Source of the DNA: Paenibacillus melissococcoides
Lineage (GTDB): Bacteria; Bacillota; Bacilli; Paenibacillales; Paenibacillaceae
Assembly (NCBI GenBank): GCA_944800085.1
Contig: CALYLO010000001.1
Coordinates: 1,513,001 to 1,577,000, forward strand
Reading direction: 5' to 3'
Length of the DNA stretch: 64,000 nt
Every line of letters begins with the position of its first letter. Positions within the stretch are counted from its first letter, which is position 1. Below the pieces are notes generated by a model. That model ran no database searches and had not been told where the DNA came from. It saw only the letters and a program-made list of their open reading frames with translations. Made by a program: the position numbers and the translations under genes. Shown here one piece after another: positions 27,147 through 37,175 of the stretch.

Positions 27147-27821
27147 TCAGTTGCGGTTGAGACACCAGAGTAACCTTTGGATCGATGGCTTTTGATGGTT
27201 CTTCTGGCGTGTAAGAGCTCGATACTCATCGCATTTTACTGAAGCTTGGGGGTCGATTGGATTCGGATGACGGTTTTGGCTTACTTCTTGGAAAAGGAGG
27301 CCTTGTCCCGTTGGAGTTCCTGATGTTATGCCAAGAAGGCGCTCTAACTTTCCGACGGTTACCGGTTTGGCGTGCCTCATGAATTCGTACCCGAGTTGGC
27401 CATTTGGCTCTAATGTCGCAATTTTAACATCACTGATATTCGCGATTCCCTCTTGCCTTAGACGTATCTCCAGTTGATCCACTGTCATTCGGATCGTATG
27501 CAGATTCTTTTGATTGATTTCCCCATTCTCAATCACAACTATAGATCTCCCCGCTCATAAGCTTTTCGAACCAGTCAGATTTTAATTGTAAATATTCAAT
27601 GTGTAAGAGCGTTACGATGAAAATTGCAGCTGAACCAATCGCTTTCCAGAGTTGGTTGTTGGCAATCGGTTGAACGATAGTCGTCCCAATCGAAATCATG
27701 ATAACAGTCGTGGCTACGCTCATTTGTGCGAGAGCGATTTTCTGCCTGCAATCCGAAGAAGCGCCATGCCCGCAATAACCAAAAAGGCGGACTTCCAAAT
27801 CCAAGCCAGATCCGCGAGCAC
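27147..27821 (-). pseudogene. YetF/DUF421 membrane protein gene, frameshifted
   Basis: The combined frames give VLADLAWIWKSAFLVIAGMA (from GTG 27821, just after AGGAGG), then SVATTVIMISIGTTIVQPIA and AIFIVTLLHIEYLQLKSDWF, then ENGEINQKNLHTIRMTVDQL and LEPNGQLGYEF. This is the helices-plus-cytoplasmic-domain order of YetF proteins. Frameshifts near 27735 and 27545 break it. It lies between IS copy A and the KAP NTPase gene. Confidence 0.75.
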
Positions 27822-28088
27822 AACCTCCTCTAAGATTATATTGATTCTCTTATGCTGCGAAATTTATCGTTAATTTAGTTCATAATCAAGGGTATAAGCA
27901 CCTAAGCAGACACTTCGCATGATATGTTCATGTTCCCGCCGTTCATATCTCGTCTTCGGCTTGCAGGCATTTGGGAAAAAATTCAGATATCTCATTTATA
28001 TGTCATAAAATTCCTAATTGGATATTAGACTTAATACGAAAAGGAAACTATCGTTGGCGCGAATAAAGGGATGGCGGAGGAGGCGAAG

Positions 28089-31000
28089 ATGCTAGAAACA
28101 AACCACAAGCGTGAATTTATGAAAATAAACTATTACCTGCTATGTAAATTATTTTTATTTGGTGCTGTACTCGCGGAAATTGTACTTGGGTGTATCGAAG
28201 TTATTTTCAGTTTCTACAGCAGCTCCATTCATCATCAAATGGAAGCCTGGTTCTGGATGATGGGCGCGCTGTATGTTCCCATCCTGGCGGCCTGCTTGCT
28301 TAAACGAAAAAGAGAGGTCTGGAGAAACGCCAGGTTCATAATGAGGAGCAGGAGAACTGATCTCCTTATCGTTTTCGCTGCTGGCGTGCTTTCGATGTTC
28401 TTCATTGGCGGGATAGGAATAGGATATCTCCGTAATTGGGTTGGGGCGCTGGCTTGGCCGCAGATGACCGTGCTGTTCTCGCTTCCCCTTGCGTTCTTCG
28501 CGGCAATAAAGGTGAGAGGGCGGCAGATGAAACGGATGACAAGGAGCACGAGAGATTCGAGCTTCATCAGTGATCAAGAAGGACGGACTAGAGAGGATGA
28601 CGCGTTCGAATTTTTTGAACTGGCCGTGAGATTTGCCGAGAGGGTATATAACCAAGGTTCGCCGGAAAGCTTGGTGTTCGGCATCGATGCGCCCTGGGGA
28701 ACCGGGAAATCGACCTTCGTCAATTTGTGCAAAGAACATTGGGACCAACACTACAATGATAAAATTATCGTCTACCCATTTGATCCGCTTCGATTTGAGA
28801 ACAGCGATAACCTAATGGAGAAATTTACGGATGGCCTGTTGAAGGTGATAAAAGAGAACCTTTTCGCCCCGGAACTGGAAACTCTTATGGCCAAGTACAT
28901 AAAACTGATAAGTGATTCGAAGCTATCTTTTTCCCTTATGGGCTTTCACTTTGGGCTGCCTTTCGACAAGTCCTCCATTGACAACATATTTGAAAGGCTA
29001 GGAATGGTCCTCCGAAGCATCGATAAAAAAATCGTGATTGTGGTGGATGATTTGGACCGTTTAACCTTTTCCAATATCAAAGAGATCCTGTTCGTCGTTA
29101 AGAAATCCTTTCTTCTTCCCAATTTATCTTATGTGCTCTGTTATGACACCGAGAATCTTACGGCACTCGAGCAGCAAAAATTAGATACGGAAAAAATGAA
29201 TGAGTTCCTGGAAAAGTTTATCAACATCAAAACGAGCTTGTACATTGATCATAAGTTATTGTTGAAATATTTTACGGAAAACACCGATAAATCATTAGCC
29301 AGGAATCTGCTAAGCAATCCCGAATTGGTCGCCAAAGCCGTTGAGGGGCTCAAAGATATCTTTCATTCCAAGGAGTTTGATTTGTATATTCCTTTTATAG
29401 GCGATGCAAGAAAACTAAAAAGACTCATCAATACCATGCTCTTGCTTGAGCTTGAACAGTTGGATTTCTCAAACTCGGATTTTGATAAGCATGATCTGAT
29501 TCATCTGCTGATCATCTACATCCATTACCCGAATATTTTCAGAAAAATATACAATACGGAGGCGCAGGGGAAACGAGGCTTTTTTTCGCTTATTCGAAAA
29601 TATGATGATGACTATCCGGCAGACGATGATTCGGATAGCGAAGATGATGTCTATAAAAACTCCACGAAGTATACGGCATACCTGGAAGGTCTGACTGAAC
29701 ATCAACGGTTTATTTTAAATAAAGTGTTTGATGCCAAGCAAAGACTGGGATCGGCGAGACATATTTCTCAGGAGCAATTCACTTCCTATGCTTGCTTTAA
29801 TGGATCAAAGTGGAGTCCCGGCGGCAGGAATCTGGAACAGTACTTAAATCTCATCATTAGAGTATCCCGTCCAGCCCCCACCCAGCAGTATAAATTTTAT
29901 GTCAATCTAAAAAATGAGATGTTACATCGAACAAGCATTACCGAGGTGCTGCAGCGTGAAGAGTTTGCCTTCACCAGCGGCGAGGCCAATCATGAAAAAA
30001 TTTGGCGGATTCTCATTAATTCACCACACAGTGAATATACGCCTGAAAAAGCAAAAGAAATCATTTCTTATGCCCTGAATTCTTTACCGCAATATTCAAG
30101 TCTCGAGATTCCCAAAATGAACGTCGGCTTTCGAAGCTTTACGCTTATTTTTTTCATTGCGAAATTATTGGATAAAATCGGGTGGACGGACGGAGAAGGG
30201 CAGCATTGGAATAACAGCGACAGGAATGTCGTTCAAATTGCGGAATGGATTTTTGGCGAAAAGCGGCATAGGCATGACGGGGTATTGGAGAACCTGGCCA
30301 AGCGGGAGAGAGGGCTTCTTGGGCTGCGCGATTTATTAATCTTCCGCTTATGCTGCTGCGCGGACAGGGGCGGGGATATGTTTAATCTGTCAAGGGCGCT
30401 GTCCAAGCACGGCGGGCCGCATAACCCCACGGAAGGAACTGTCACCGAGATCGTTATCGGAGAGATGCGCGAAATCTCCCAATATATATTCCAGGTATTT
30501 AAAAATAGATATATGGACAAGCAAATCAATCTTTTTGATGAAGTGATGGGGCTGACTGCAGAAGAGATTTGCGGCCGATCTTACGGTTATCTTGCATCGC
30601 AAATGACGGCTGCGGATTTACGCCATAAACTTCAAAGCTGGAAATCTAAATTGCTGAATTTTATGATTTATCAATTGGGGAGCACGATCTACAGCAGCGG
30701 CATACCTTGCGGCTACTACAATATAGAAGGAGATAGAGACGGGCAAGGCATCAATAAGTCGATGAATAACTACCTTTTTCACACATGTTTTAGTCCAAAA
30801 GTAAACGAAAAAGGCTTTGATTATTTTATGTATTATCTTTTTATCAATTTTGAAACGACATTCGGTCATACCAAGCATCGCGTGCCTCGCCTGGAAGGAT
30901 TTTTGAAGGTCCTTGATAAAGAGCGCATCAAAAGTTATTGGAAAGAGTATAGGGACAGAATAAAAGAAAGGCAACAATGGAGCTGGGATGATCAGTTGCT

Positions 31001-31109
31001 CCGTGGCGAAGACGAGGCATTATATGCCCGCCATTTGGAAGAGGCTTATAAAGTATTGGATGACTTATTGCAGGAGGATGACAGGCCGGCAAATGTTTAT
31101 GAAACATAA
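28089..31109 (+). CDS. Membrane-anchored KAP-family P-loop NTPase
   Basis: From the ATG at 28089, six bases after GGAGGAGG, the product is about 1006 residues. Four hydrophobic helices occupy roughly residues 12-135. Walker A DAPWGTGKS is near 200-208, and Walker B VIVVDDLDR near 316-324, followed by NLSYVLCYD. This is the KAP NTPase fold, whose bacterial members are often on plasmids, prophages and islands and in some cases belong to defence systems. The last 500 residues are not recognised. No partner gene is obvious on either side. It is AT-richer than the core genes in the window. A role in phage or plasmid defence is a guess from family and island setting. Confidence 0.85.
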   Translation: MLETNHKREFMKINYYLLCKLFLFGAVLAEIVLGCIEVIFSFYSSSIHHQMEAWFWMMGALYVPILAACLLKRKREVWRNARFIMRSRRTDLLIVFAAGVLSMFFIGGIGIGYLRNWVGALAWPQMTVLFSLPLAFFAAIKVRGRQMKRMTRSTRDSSFISDQEGRTREDDAFEFFELAVRFAERVYNQGSPESLVFGIDAPWGTGKSTFVNLCKEHWDQHYNDKIIVYPFDPLRFENSDNLMEKFTDGLLKVIKENLFAPELETLMAKYIKLISDSKLSFSLMGFHFGLPFDKSSIDNIFERLGMVLRSIDKKIVIVVDDLDRLTFSNIKEILFVVKKSFLLPNLSYVLCYDTENLTALEQQKLDTEKMNEFLEKFINIKTSLYIDHKLLLKYFTENTDKSLARNLLSNPELVAKAVEGLKDIFHSKEFDLYIPFIGDARKLKRLINTMLLLELEQLDFSNSDFDKHDLIHLLIIYIHYPNIFRKIYNTEAQGKRGFFSLIRKYDDDYPADDDSDSEDDVYKNSTKYTAYLEGLTEHQRFILNKVFDAKQRLGSARHISQEQFTSYACFNGSKWSPGGRNLEQYLNLIIRVSRPAPTQQYKFYVNLKNEMLHRTSITEVLQREEFAFTSGEANHEKIWRILINSPHSEYTPEKAKEIISYALNSLPQYSSLEIPKMNVGFRSFTLIFFIAKLLDKIGWTDGEGQHWNNSDRNVVQIAEWIFGEKRHRHDGVLENLAKRERGLLGLRDLLIFRLCCCADRGGDMFNLSRALSKHGGPHNPTEGTVTEIVIGEMREISQYIFQVFKNRYMDKQINLFDEVMGLTAEEICGRSYGYLASQMTAADLRHKLQSWKSKLLNFMIYQLGSTIYSSGIPCGYYNIEGDRDGQGINKSMNNYLFHTCFSPKVNEKGFDYFMYYLFINFETTFGHTKHRVPRLEGFLKVLDKERIKSYWKEYRDRIKERQQWSWDDQLLRGEDEALYARHLEEAYKVLDDLLQEDDRPANVYET

Positions 31110-31204
31110 TTCCTCCGCAAGCGTATTCCAAGATATGTCTTGAAAAGGCGCTGAATTGACGATAAGTTAGATGTACTGTCTAGTTGCTAACGTCGAAGTC
31201 GACA

Positions 31205-31363
31205 GAGGAGATTGTAGAGGGAGATCGTATCGTTATTCCGGCATGGCAGGTTGCGATTCGCCCTCATGTGGCGAGATGGTCGGAGCAGTCCGTTATGCTT
31301 CGCTTATTGGCAGGAGCTTTTTACGGAGGGGCAGCCGAGCCACAGCCCGCTACCCCTCGTTAG
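31205..31363 (+). pseudogene. C-terminal fragment of a short-chain dehydrogenase-like protein
   Basis: It encodes EEIVEGDRIVIPAWQVAIRP then HVARWSEQSVMLRLLAGAFY without a start. The pattern (I-I-P-x-W then a helical end) resembles the tail of DltE-like dehydrogenases. It is short and uncertain. Confidence 0.25.
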
Positions 31364-31368
31364 TTAGC

Positions 31369-32145
31369 TCAATCAATTAGCCCGGCATGCCGCAGTCCTT
31401 GGCGGATGCCGCCTTCATCTACTGAAGAGGTAACGTAATCGGCATAAGGCAGCAGTTCCGGGTGAGAATTGCCCATCGCGATGCCGAGACCTGCCTGCTG
31501 GAGCATCTCCATGTCATTGAGTCCATCGCCGAATGCGACGGCATTCTCCGGAGCCAGGCTCAATCGCTCCAGCATGGCATGGATGCCGACGGCCTTGGAG
31601 CCGCCCTTGATCAGGACGTCGATCGCTTTGGAGTGCCAGCGGATCATGCGAAGATCATCGAACACATTTTCATATAAATGCTCGTCCTGCGCTTCGCAAT
31701 GCAGGAATACTTGATAAATATCGGCTTCGCGCCAGAACTCGGGATCATAACCCGGCCGCTCGACGCGAAGGGAATCGATGGATTCCACGACGAAGGGATG
31801 GGTTTCGGCATTCGCGTAAAATTGCTCGCTGCCTTCAAACACAAGGGGGTGACGATTGCGCCCCGCCAATTCCACAAGCTTCGCCACACTTTCTCGCGGA
31901 AGCGGGCGCTGATAGAGGGGCTCACCTTTGTACACGACATAGGCCCCATTCAAGCTGACAAAAGACTCAATCTGAAGCTGCTCGGCAAGCGGCTTAAAAA
32001 AGTAGGGGGCGCGCCCCGTGGCTATGACGGGTTCAACCCCGTTCGTTTTCAATTCCGCGATCGCCTCAACGGTGTCTTGCGGCACCTGCTTCTCTTCATT
32101 GACCAATGTGCCATCGATGTCAAAAAATACAATGTTGTAACTCAT
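31369..32145 (-). CDS. HAD-superfamily phosphatase, Cof type
   Basis: The 258-residue protein starts with the catalytic FFDIDGTL (nucleophile D9, acid D11). Motif II is IATGRAP, motif III lysine lies in KGGSKAVGI, and motif IV is FGDGLNDMEML. The Cof/YbiV group hydrolyses sugar phosphates or other small phosphate esters in the cytoplasm. It stands alone on the minus strand between the KAP gene and the Mga-like regulator. The sequence looks intact. Confidence 0.93.
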   Translation of the reverse strand: MSYNIVFFDIDGTLVNEEKQVPQDTVEAIAELKTNGVEPVIATGRAPYFFKPLAEQLQIESFVSLNGAYVVYKGEPLYQRPLPRESVAKLVELAGRNRHPLVFEGSEQFYANAETHPFVVESIDSLRVERPGYDPEFWREADIYQVFLHCEAQDEHLYENVFDDLRMIRWHSKAIDVLIKGGSKAVGIHAMLERLSLAPENAVAFGDGLNDMEMLQQAGLGIAMGNSHPELLPYADYVTSSVDEGGIRQGLRHAGLID

Positions 32146-32920
32146 GTCAGGTCTCTGCTCCCATCTCTGTCTATATCAATGCTGTTATTCTACCAGTGTA
32201 GCACTGATTGGGGGCTATAAGAAATAGGTTCGTTTGAACAATGTGTTCCAAAGCATAGGAAGGGAAAGCCTGGGTCACCGGGCAAATCTGATTGTCGTTC
32301 GAAACGGAAGCTATCACATGTACTATAGTCATTGGTGCGCCAATACGCTGCCGCAAGTGATGCCATGACAGGGCTGCAGAGCCCCCCTGATCCCAAAGCT
32401 CGACTCGCCGAAAACTGCAAAACTGCAGCTTTGCTTAATGACGTGTACTCCGTTACAGGGAATCCTGCAAAACGGCATCAATTTCTGACTATCCATTCGA
32501 TAAAAGATAAAAATCGATGAACATCATGTAGCATTTCACTGCTTCATCCATCTTCCACCGGTTTGCGCGCCGCCGTTTTTCCCGCATCCACATTCTCTGT
32601 TACCTCGTCATCTCCATCATTTTGCAGTGCCTGTGAGACACCCCCTTTCTCTTTATGCCCAAAAATAGTAGGTGGCGATCAAGAGTTGGTATATAGGTCT
32701 TAGTTATAAGTAACCAATACAACATTCTTATTTTGGTAAAAAATAAACTTATATAGTACTTTTTATATAATATAAATATATGTTCATGTACTAAAGTATA
32801 AATTTTAGTACTTTTTGTCTATGAACAGCTCTGTTGGAATAGACCATAATGAAAGTTGGTTTACGCTCCTTAATCGTATATCCAAAAGAAGGCAGTGAGT
32901 ACGGAACGCATCAGAGGTGA
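32146..32920. other. Long intergenic region upstream of the Mga-like regulator
   Basis: About 770 bases with a dispersed repeat copy (32410-32541). The 32700-32830 segment is AT-rich and precedes the regulator gene; it may hold its promoter. No convincing small gene is seen. Confidence 0.5.
32410..32541 (-). repeat. Dispersed TGCA-rich repeat, copy 5 (reverse orientation, partial)
   Basis: AAACTGCAAAACTGCAG, ATGACGTGTACTCCGTTAC and AATCCTGCAAAACGGCATCAA match the reverse complement of 190-290 in copy 1. Confidence 0.65.
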
Positions 32921-34387
32921 ATGGAAGTGAAAGCTACAGATCGACTTGTTGCTTTATACCAATATTTGGTGGAGCATGACAGTTGGATTACAACCCAACA
33001 ATTAGCTGCGATGCTGGGTTGTTCTGTTAGTACGATAAGAAATGATCTTGAAATACTAAAGTCTTTTTTACCGGATACTTGGTTTATTGAAAGCCGGAGG
33101 GGCAAGGGGGTTCATATCAATCGTCCCTCTAACCAACCTATTGTACCCTTTAAACAGTTACTAAATGAAACAGATAGAGTTCAAAATCTAATAGCATATC
33201 TCATTCATAATGAGTCAGGGTGTACATTGACAGAACTCAGCCAAAAATTATTTTATAGTGTCAGTACAGTCAGTAAAATTATAAAGATATTAAAACATGA
33301 GTTGAAAAAATACCACCTAAAATTAGGTACAAAACCCGTGAAAATTCATGGAAATGAGTTTCATTTACGACAATTTTATTTTGACTATTATCTGAATAAA
33401 AACTGTACGGCTTGGATACAACAGGATACTTTAAAATCGATATGTACTCTTATGGAATCAATTGAACAAAAAGGGAGATTTAAGTTTTCTGACACTTCCT
33501 ATATCCAACTTCCGATTGTATGGTGTATCTGGAAAAGTCGCCTTTTAAAGAAACAGCACATTACAAAATTTGTTTATCCAACAGTTTTTTACGAATCCAG
33601 TGATTCATTTCGATGGATTATTCCAATGATTGAAGAACATCTAAAAAAACTGCATATAAGGGCAAGCCCTCATGAATTACAATATGGAGCGGCTCTGATA
33701 CTTGGCGTACCACGAATTGAGGGGAAGATGGCAGGCAGCACGAAGACTCTTATTAATGAAATGCTCGAGCAGTGTCATATGGAGACTGTTACTAAAGTGA
33801 TTCAATATATAGAAGAAAAAACACGGGTGCCTTTTTCCGACGACCCCATTTTGTTTCAACAATTATATGACTATTATAAATACGCAAGTATAAGATGGAT
33901 TACCGGAATTCACAGCAATGCTAACCAAAAGACTATCAAAATCAAAGATAGTGAATTCAGTCTTTTTAAGTCAGTCCATGAGGCCATGCACCACTACTTT
34001 AATTATGCAGAATCCATTAGGGATGATGATGTTGCAGACATTACGATGTTCTTTGTGGCCAGCAAGCTAGGGTATAGTATGCAGCAGAAAGAAAAAGCAA
34101 TATTACTGTATGTAAGTGAAATCGGTGTTATGAGATATGTGAAGTTGAAGCTGCTTGAAACTATCTGCGGACGAATCAAAATTGTTACGACAAATCATGC
34201 CCATGAGATGAAATATCTAGCCTCAACTAAAAAGATAGATATCATAGTGACAACCAATCAGCAAAGTTATACTCTGCTGCCCAATAACATTCCTATCATC
34301 CATATAGACCCGATACCATCCAGCTATGATATTACTATTATTCAAGATGCATTAAAACGGGAGTCTGATCATTGTAACTGCGGGTAA
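32921..34387 (+). CDS. Mga/AtxA-like transcriptional regulator
   Basis: The 488-residue protein has two N-terminal helix-turn-helix units (about 20-45, TTQQLAAMLGCSVSTIRNDL; about 105-130, TLTELSQKLFYSVSTVSKII), then a helical middle and a C-terminal EIIB-like part (KIDIIVTTNQ). This matches the Mga/AtxA virulence-regulator build, where PTS phosphorylation or CO2 tunes activity. GAGGTG lies just before the ATG at 32921; a GTG six bases later is also possible. It is the only dedicated regulator in the toxin island, so it is a candidate controller of the toxin and lysis genes. AT-rich codons fit horizontal origin. Confidence 0.8.
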   Translation: MEVKATDRLVALYQYLVEHDSWITTQQLAAMLGCSVSTIRNDLEILKSFLPDTWFIESRRGKGVHINRPSNQPIVPFKQLLNETDRVQNLIAYLIHNESGCTLTELSQKLFYSVSTVSKIIKILKHELKKYHLKLGTKPVKIHGNEFHLRQFYFDYYLNKNCTAWIQQDTLKSICTLMESIEQKGRFKFSDTSYIQLPIVWCIWKSRLLKKQHITKFVYPTVFYESSDSFRWIIPMIEEHLKKLHIRASPHELQYGAALILGVPRIEGKMAGSTKTLINEMLEQCHMETVTKVIQYIEEKTRVPFSDDPILFQQLYDYYKYASIRWITGIHSNANQKTIKIKDSEFSLFKSVHEAMHHYFNYAESIRDDDVADITMFFVASKLGYSMQQKEKAILLYVSEIGVMRYVKLKLLETICGRIKIVTTNHAHEMKYLASTKKIDIIVTTNQQSYTLLPNNIPIIHIDPIPSSYDITIIQDALKRESDHCNCG

Positions 34388-34403
34388 AACGATCCCGTTT
34401 TTT
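34353..34403 (+). terminator. Terminator overlapping the end of the Mga-like gene
   Basis: AAAACGGGA within the last codons pairs with TCCCGTTTT (about 34391-34399), followed by more T. Confidence 0.6.
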
Positions 34404-34646
34404 CTTTACTCTTCGCACGTATCCCCTTCCGTCATTTCATCTATATTATCTCCCATTATATAGTTACACATTTTCTGCTGATAAATGTTATTTTTCAATA
34501 TTTTATTGTTACCTATAGATGTTAACATACTTTACGAAATGGGGAAGAGGAGAAGCGCTCCTTATTTCTAAATGGCAATTCAAACCCGCAAGTATCTTAC
34601 TTGTGCCTGAATTAGCGAAAAATTAATGAGGAAGGAACATCGTAGT

Positions 34647-35012
34647 ATGAATAGTCGTGTGAATAATCAGTCTATTTTATTTCAAGTGATCGGTGAGCTT
34701 AATAGAGGCGAGCTTCAGTTTCAAATTTGCGAATGGAAGTTATTGATTGAGACGAAAAGATACCTTGAAATTAAAGCACCGAATGGAATGGTAAAAAGAA
34801 TCTACAAGGAGAAAATAAATGTGGTTATTGGCGACACAAAATACTATTCCGATGGACATCTATCGTGTTCAGCCTTTTGTGTAGAGGATGATATTTCAAC
34901 AATAAAAATAGCGATCGTAAAACAGCTTAAGCAGCAAATAGATGCATTAATGTCTGACCTTCAAATAAACCAAAGTGCTCTTTCCAAAAAAATGATTACT
35001 ATGGAACTGTAA
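34647..35012 (+). CDS. Small hypothetical protein
   Basis: About 121 residues from the ATG at 34647, preceded by GAGGAAGGA; an ATG at 34626 in frame is less well placed. The sequence mixes beta-type segments (LQFQICEWKLLIETKRYLEI) with a C-terminal amphipathic helix (IKIAIVKQLKQQIDALMSDL). It has no signal peptide and no recognised family. It lies between the Mga-like regulator and the chemotaxis receptor, separate from both. Confidence 0.6.
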   Translation: MNSRVNNQSILFQVIGELNRGELQFQICEWKLLIETKRYLEIKAPNGMVKRIYKEKINVVIGDTKYYSDGHLSCSAFCVEDDISTIKIAIVKQLKQQIDALMSDLQINQSALSKKMITMEL

Positions 35013-35210
35013 ATTAAAAAGTAATTTTGTATATTTATTCTCTACTTTAATGCCAAAAAAAGATAATGTACGTAAAATCAAATAAATTAAAATAATAATC
35101 TATGTAACTATTGACTTAAGTTGATTTAATGAAAGAGGGAAGAAGGGGGATAGCTCTTAAAAGCTTTTCAACGTTTGAAGCAAGTTATTTCAACAACGAG
35201 GTGGAACTGA

Positions 35211-36929
35211 ATGATTAATAAACTGAGAAATATCTCGGCGGGAAAAAAGTTGTCACTATTGGTGGCCACATTAATTCTATTTGTCGCTATTTCCAACATC
35301 ATCAGTATCAGTGTCTTGAATTCGTTAACGAAAAACACGGAAGAAATCATTAATGACCGATTGGTACCTTCCATTATATTGGGTAGTTATTCGTCTTTAA
35401 ATCAGTTTATACATACCCAAATTTTACAAGACATACTCGAGAGTGATTATCAAAAAAGGATAGATATAGAAAAAAATGTTATGGATGCAGTTGAAAAAAA
35501 CAGAAAAAATCTTGCTGCTTATCAAGAAACGAACTTATCTCCTGACGAGGAAGTCCTCATTAACTCAATGCTCAGTATATATCCTGAATACTTGGAGGCC
35601 GTAACACACGCCTTAGGACTGTCAAGAGAGAATAAGAGCCAAGAAGCTTATGATTATATCCAGACAAAAGGACTCGCTATATTAAAAGAAATGGATGATC
35701 TTGTTGATTCTGTAAATGAATTGAATGTTAAATTGGCCGAGCAATTAAGTGATGTAAGCTCGAAACAAGCAGTCACCACTAGAAGTTTGCTTCTAGGCGT
35801 AACCATCCTCCTTATGATAATTGGAGCTCTCATGGGTATCGCGTTTACCAGAATCATTGTCAAGCCGCTCAAAAAAGTGAGCGAAGTCATGAAAAAGGCC
35901 GAAGAAGGGGATTTTACCCAGAAGATTGATTATCCTTTTTCAGATGAAATCGGCCAAACTTCAGATGCCATTGATCATATGCTCAATAAGGTGAACGGGT
36001 TTACAAAACATATTGCACAAACATCGCAACAGATAGCGTCATTTACCGAGCAGCTTAACGAAAGCGTATCTCAGACGAGTTCAGCAAGTGAACACATTGC
36101 ACAAAATGTACAGGAAATAGCGGAAGGTGCGGAACACCAGGTGCAACTGGTGGATCAGGCCGCAAAGAGTTTGAATCAGATGGTACAAGATACGGATGTA
36201 ATAATCACGACTCAAGTTGCCTCCGTTAACGAAGCCGTAACGAACGCATCCCATAAATCAACGGAGGGGAATAAAGCGATTGAGTTTGCAGTAAATCAGA
36301 TGCAATCGATACATAGAGTTATCTCGAACCTCGAACATACCATTCAAGGTTTAAATAGACGCTCTAGCGAGATTGCTCAAATCATGGACTTGATTAAAGA
36401 CATTGGAGAACAAACAAATCTGCTGGCTTTAAACGCTACAATTGAGGCTGCCCGGGCAGGGGAAAGAGGACACAGCTATATGGTTGTAGCTAACGAAGTA
36501 CGTAAGCTTGCTGAACAGTCTTCTCAGTCAGCGGATAAAATCGGCAGCTTAATTCACGCGATACAGGATGAAGCATCCCAGGCGGTGCAGTCAATGCAAA
36601 GGACAAAAAATGAGGTGATAGCCGGGGTGAACGCCGTTGGCGATGCAGGACAACTTTTCGAGGGGATCAAGGAATCGGTAGAAGAAGTAGCTATCCATAT
36701 TGAAAAGGTAATCTCTTCAGTAAATAAAATGACACTGGACGCGGAGGCAATCCAAAATACGGTTCAATCGGTGAATCATTCCGCTATACTTTCTTCTTCC
36801 CGTTCCCAAAATATTTCTGCGGCGACACAAGAGCAACTCGCTTCGATGCAAGTAATCTCTGCATCCACCGGAGAACTGACTCAAATGGCTGCCGATCTTC
36901 GCTCTCAACTCTCCAGCTTTAAAGTATAA
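35211..36929 (+). CDS. Methyl-accepting chemotaxis protein
   Basis: A 572-residue receptor. TM1 is near residues 14-34, an extracellular four-helix-bundle sensor spans about 35-190, and TM2 is near 190-210. HAMP follows (about 212-265), and a long coiled-coil signalling domain has the tip LNATIEAARAGERGHSYMVV and ANEVRKLAEQSSQSA. It senses a small ligand and controls CheA; the ligand is unknown. GAGGTGG precedes the ATG. A strong terminator follows at 36971. It lies directly upstream of the lysis pair, on the opposite strand. Confidence 0.95.
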   Translation: MINKLRNISAGKKLSLLVATLILFVAISNIISISVLNSLTKNTEEIINDRLVPSIILGSYSSLNQFIHTQILQDILESDYQKRIDIEKNVMDAVEKNRKNLAAYQETNLSPDEEVLINSMLSIYPEYLEAVTHALGLSRENKSQEAYDYIQTKGLAILKEMDDLVDSVNELNVKLAEQLSDVSSKQAVTTRSLLLGVTILLMIIGALMGIAFTRIIVKPLKKVSEVMKKAEEGDFTQKIDYPFSDEIGQTSDAIDHMLNKVNGFTKHIAQTSQQIASFTEQLNESVSQTSSASEHIAQNVQEIAEGAEHQVQLVDQAAKSLNQMVQDTDVIITTQVASVNEAVTNASHKSTEGNKAIEFAVNQMQSIHRVISNLEHTIQGLNRRSSEIAQIMDLIKDIGEQTNLLALNATIEAARAGERGHSYMVVANEVRKLAEQSSQSADKIGSLIHAIQDEASQAVQSMQRTKNEVIAGVNAVGDAGQLFEGIKESVEEVAIHIEKVISSVNKMTLDAEAIQNTVQSVNHSAILSSSRSQNISAATQEQLASMQVISASTGELTQMAADLRSQLSSFKV

Positions 36930-36970
36930 GAGGAAATCCGAATTTTTTTACCTCGCTTTGCTTCATTAAG

Positions 36971-37011
36971 ACGGGCCGTTTCAGGTTTCATTCCTGAACG
37001 TCCCGTTTTTT
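36971..37011 (+). terminator. Terminator of the chemotaxis receptor gene
   Basis: ACGGGCCGTTTCAGG pairs with CCTGAACGTCCCGT, followed by T6. Confidence 0.9.
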
Positions 37012-37079
37012 GTTCAGAAGTGAAGATGCAGGCGAGTAACACTCCATTCACATTTAAAAGAATTATCTGAAAAACATCG

Positions 37080-37106
37080 ATATTTTCATTAAATAGGTGA
37101 AAATTT
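37080..37106. promoter_or_regulatory. Palindrome ATATTTTCA-N9-TGAAAATTT, site 1
   Basis: Related to the sites before both tcaA genes (38288, 45005). It shares the CTATG that follows the right arm. It lies between the receptor terminator and the holin terminator, so its role here is unclear. Confidence 0.45.
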
Positions 37107-37133
37107 CTATGCTATTTCGACCCTATTCCTCGC

Positions 37134-37160
37134 AAAAAAACCGCAGGCCTAAGCTTGCGG
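37134..37160 (-). terminator. Terminator of the amidase-holin operon
   Basis: On the minus strand, CCGCAAGC-ttag-GCCTGCGG is followed by seven T. Confidence 0.85.
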
Positions 37161-37175
37161 CTCAACTCTATATTT

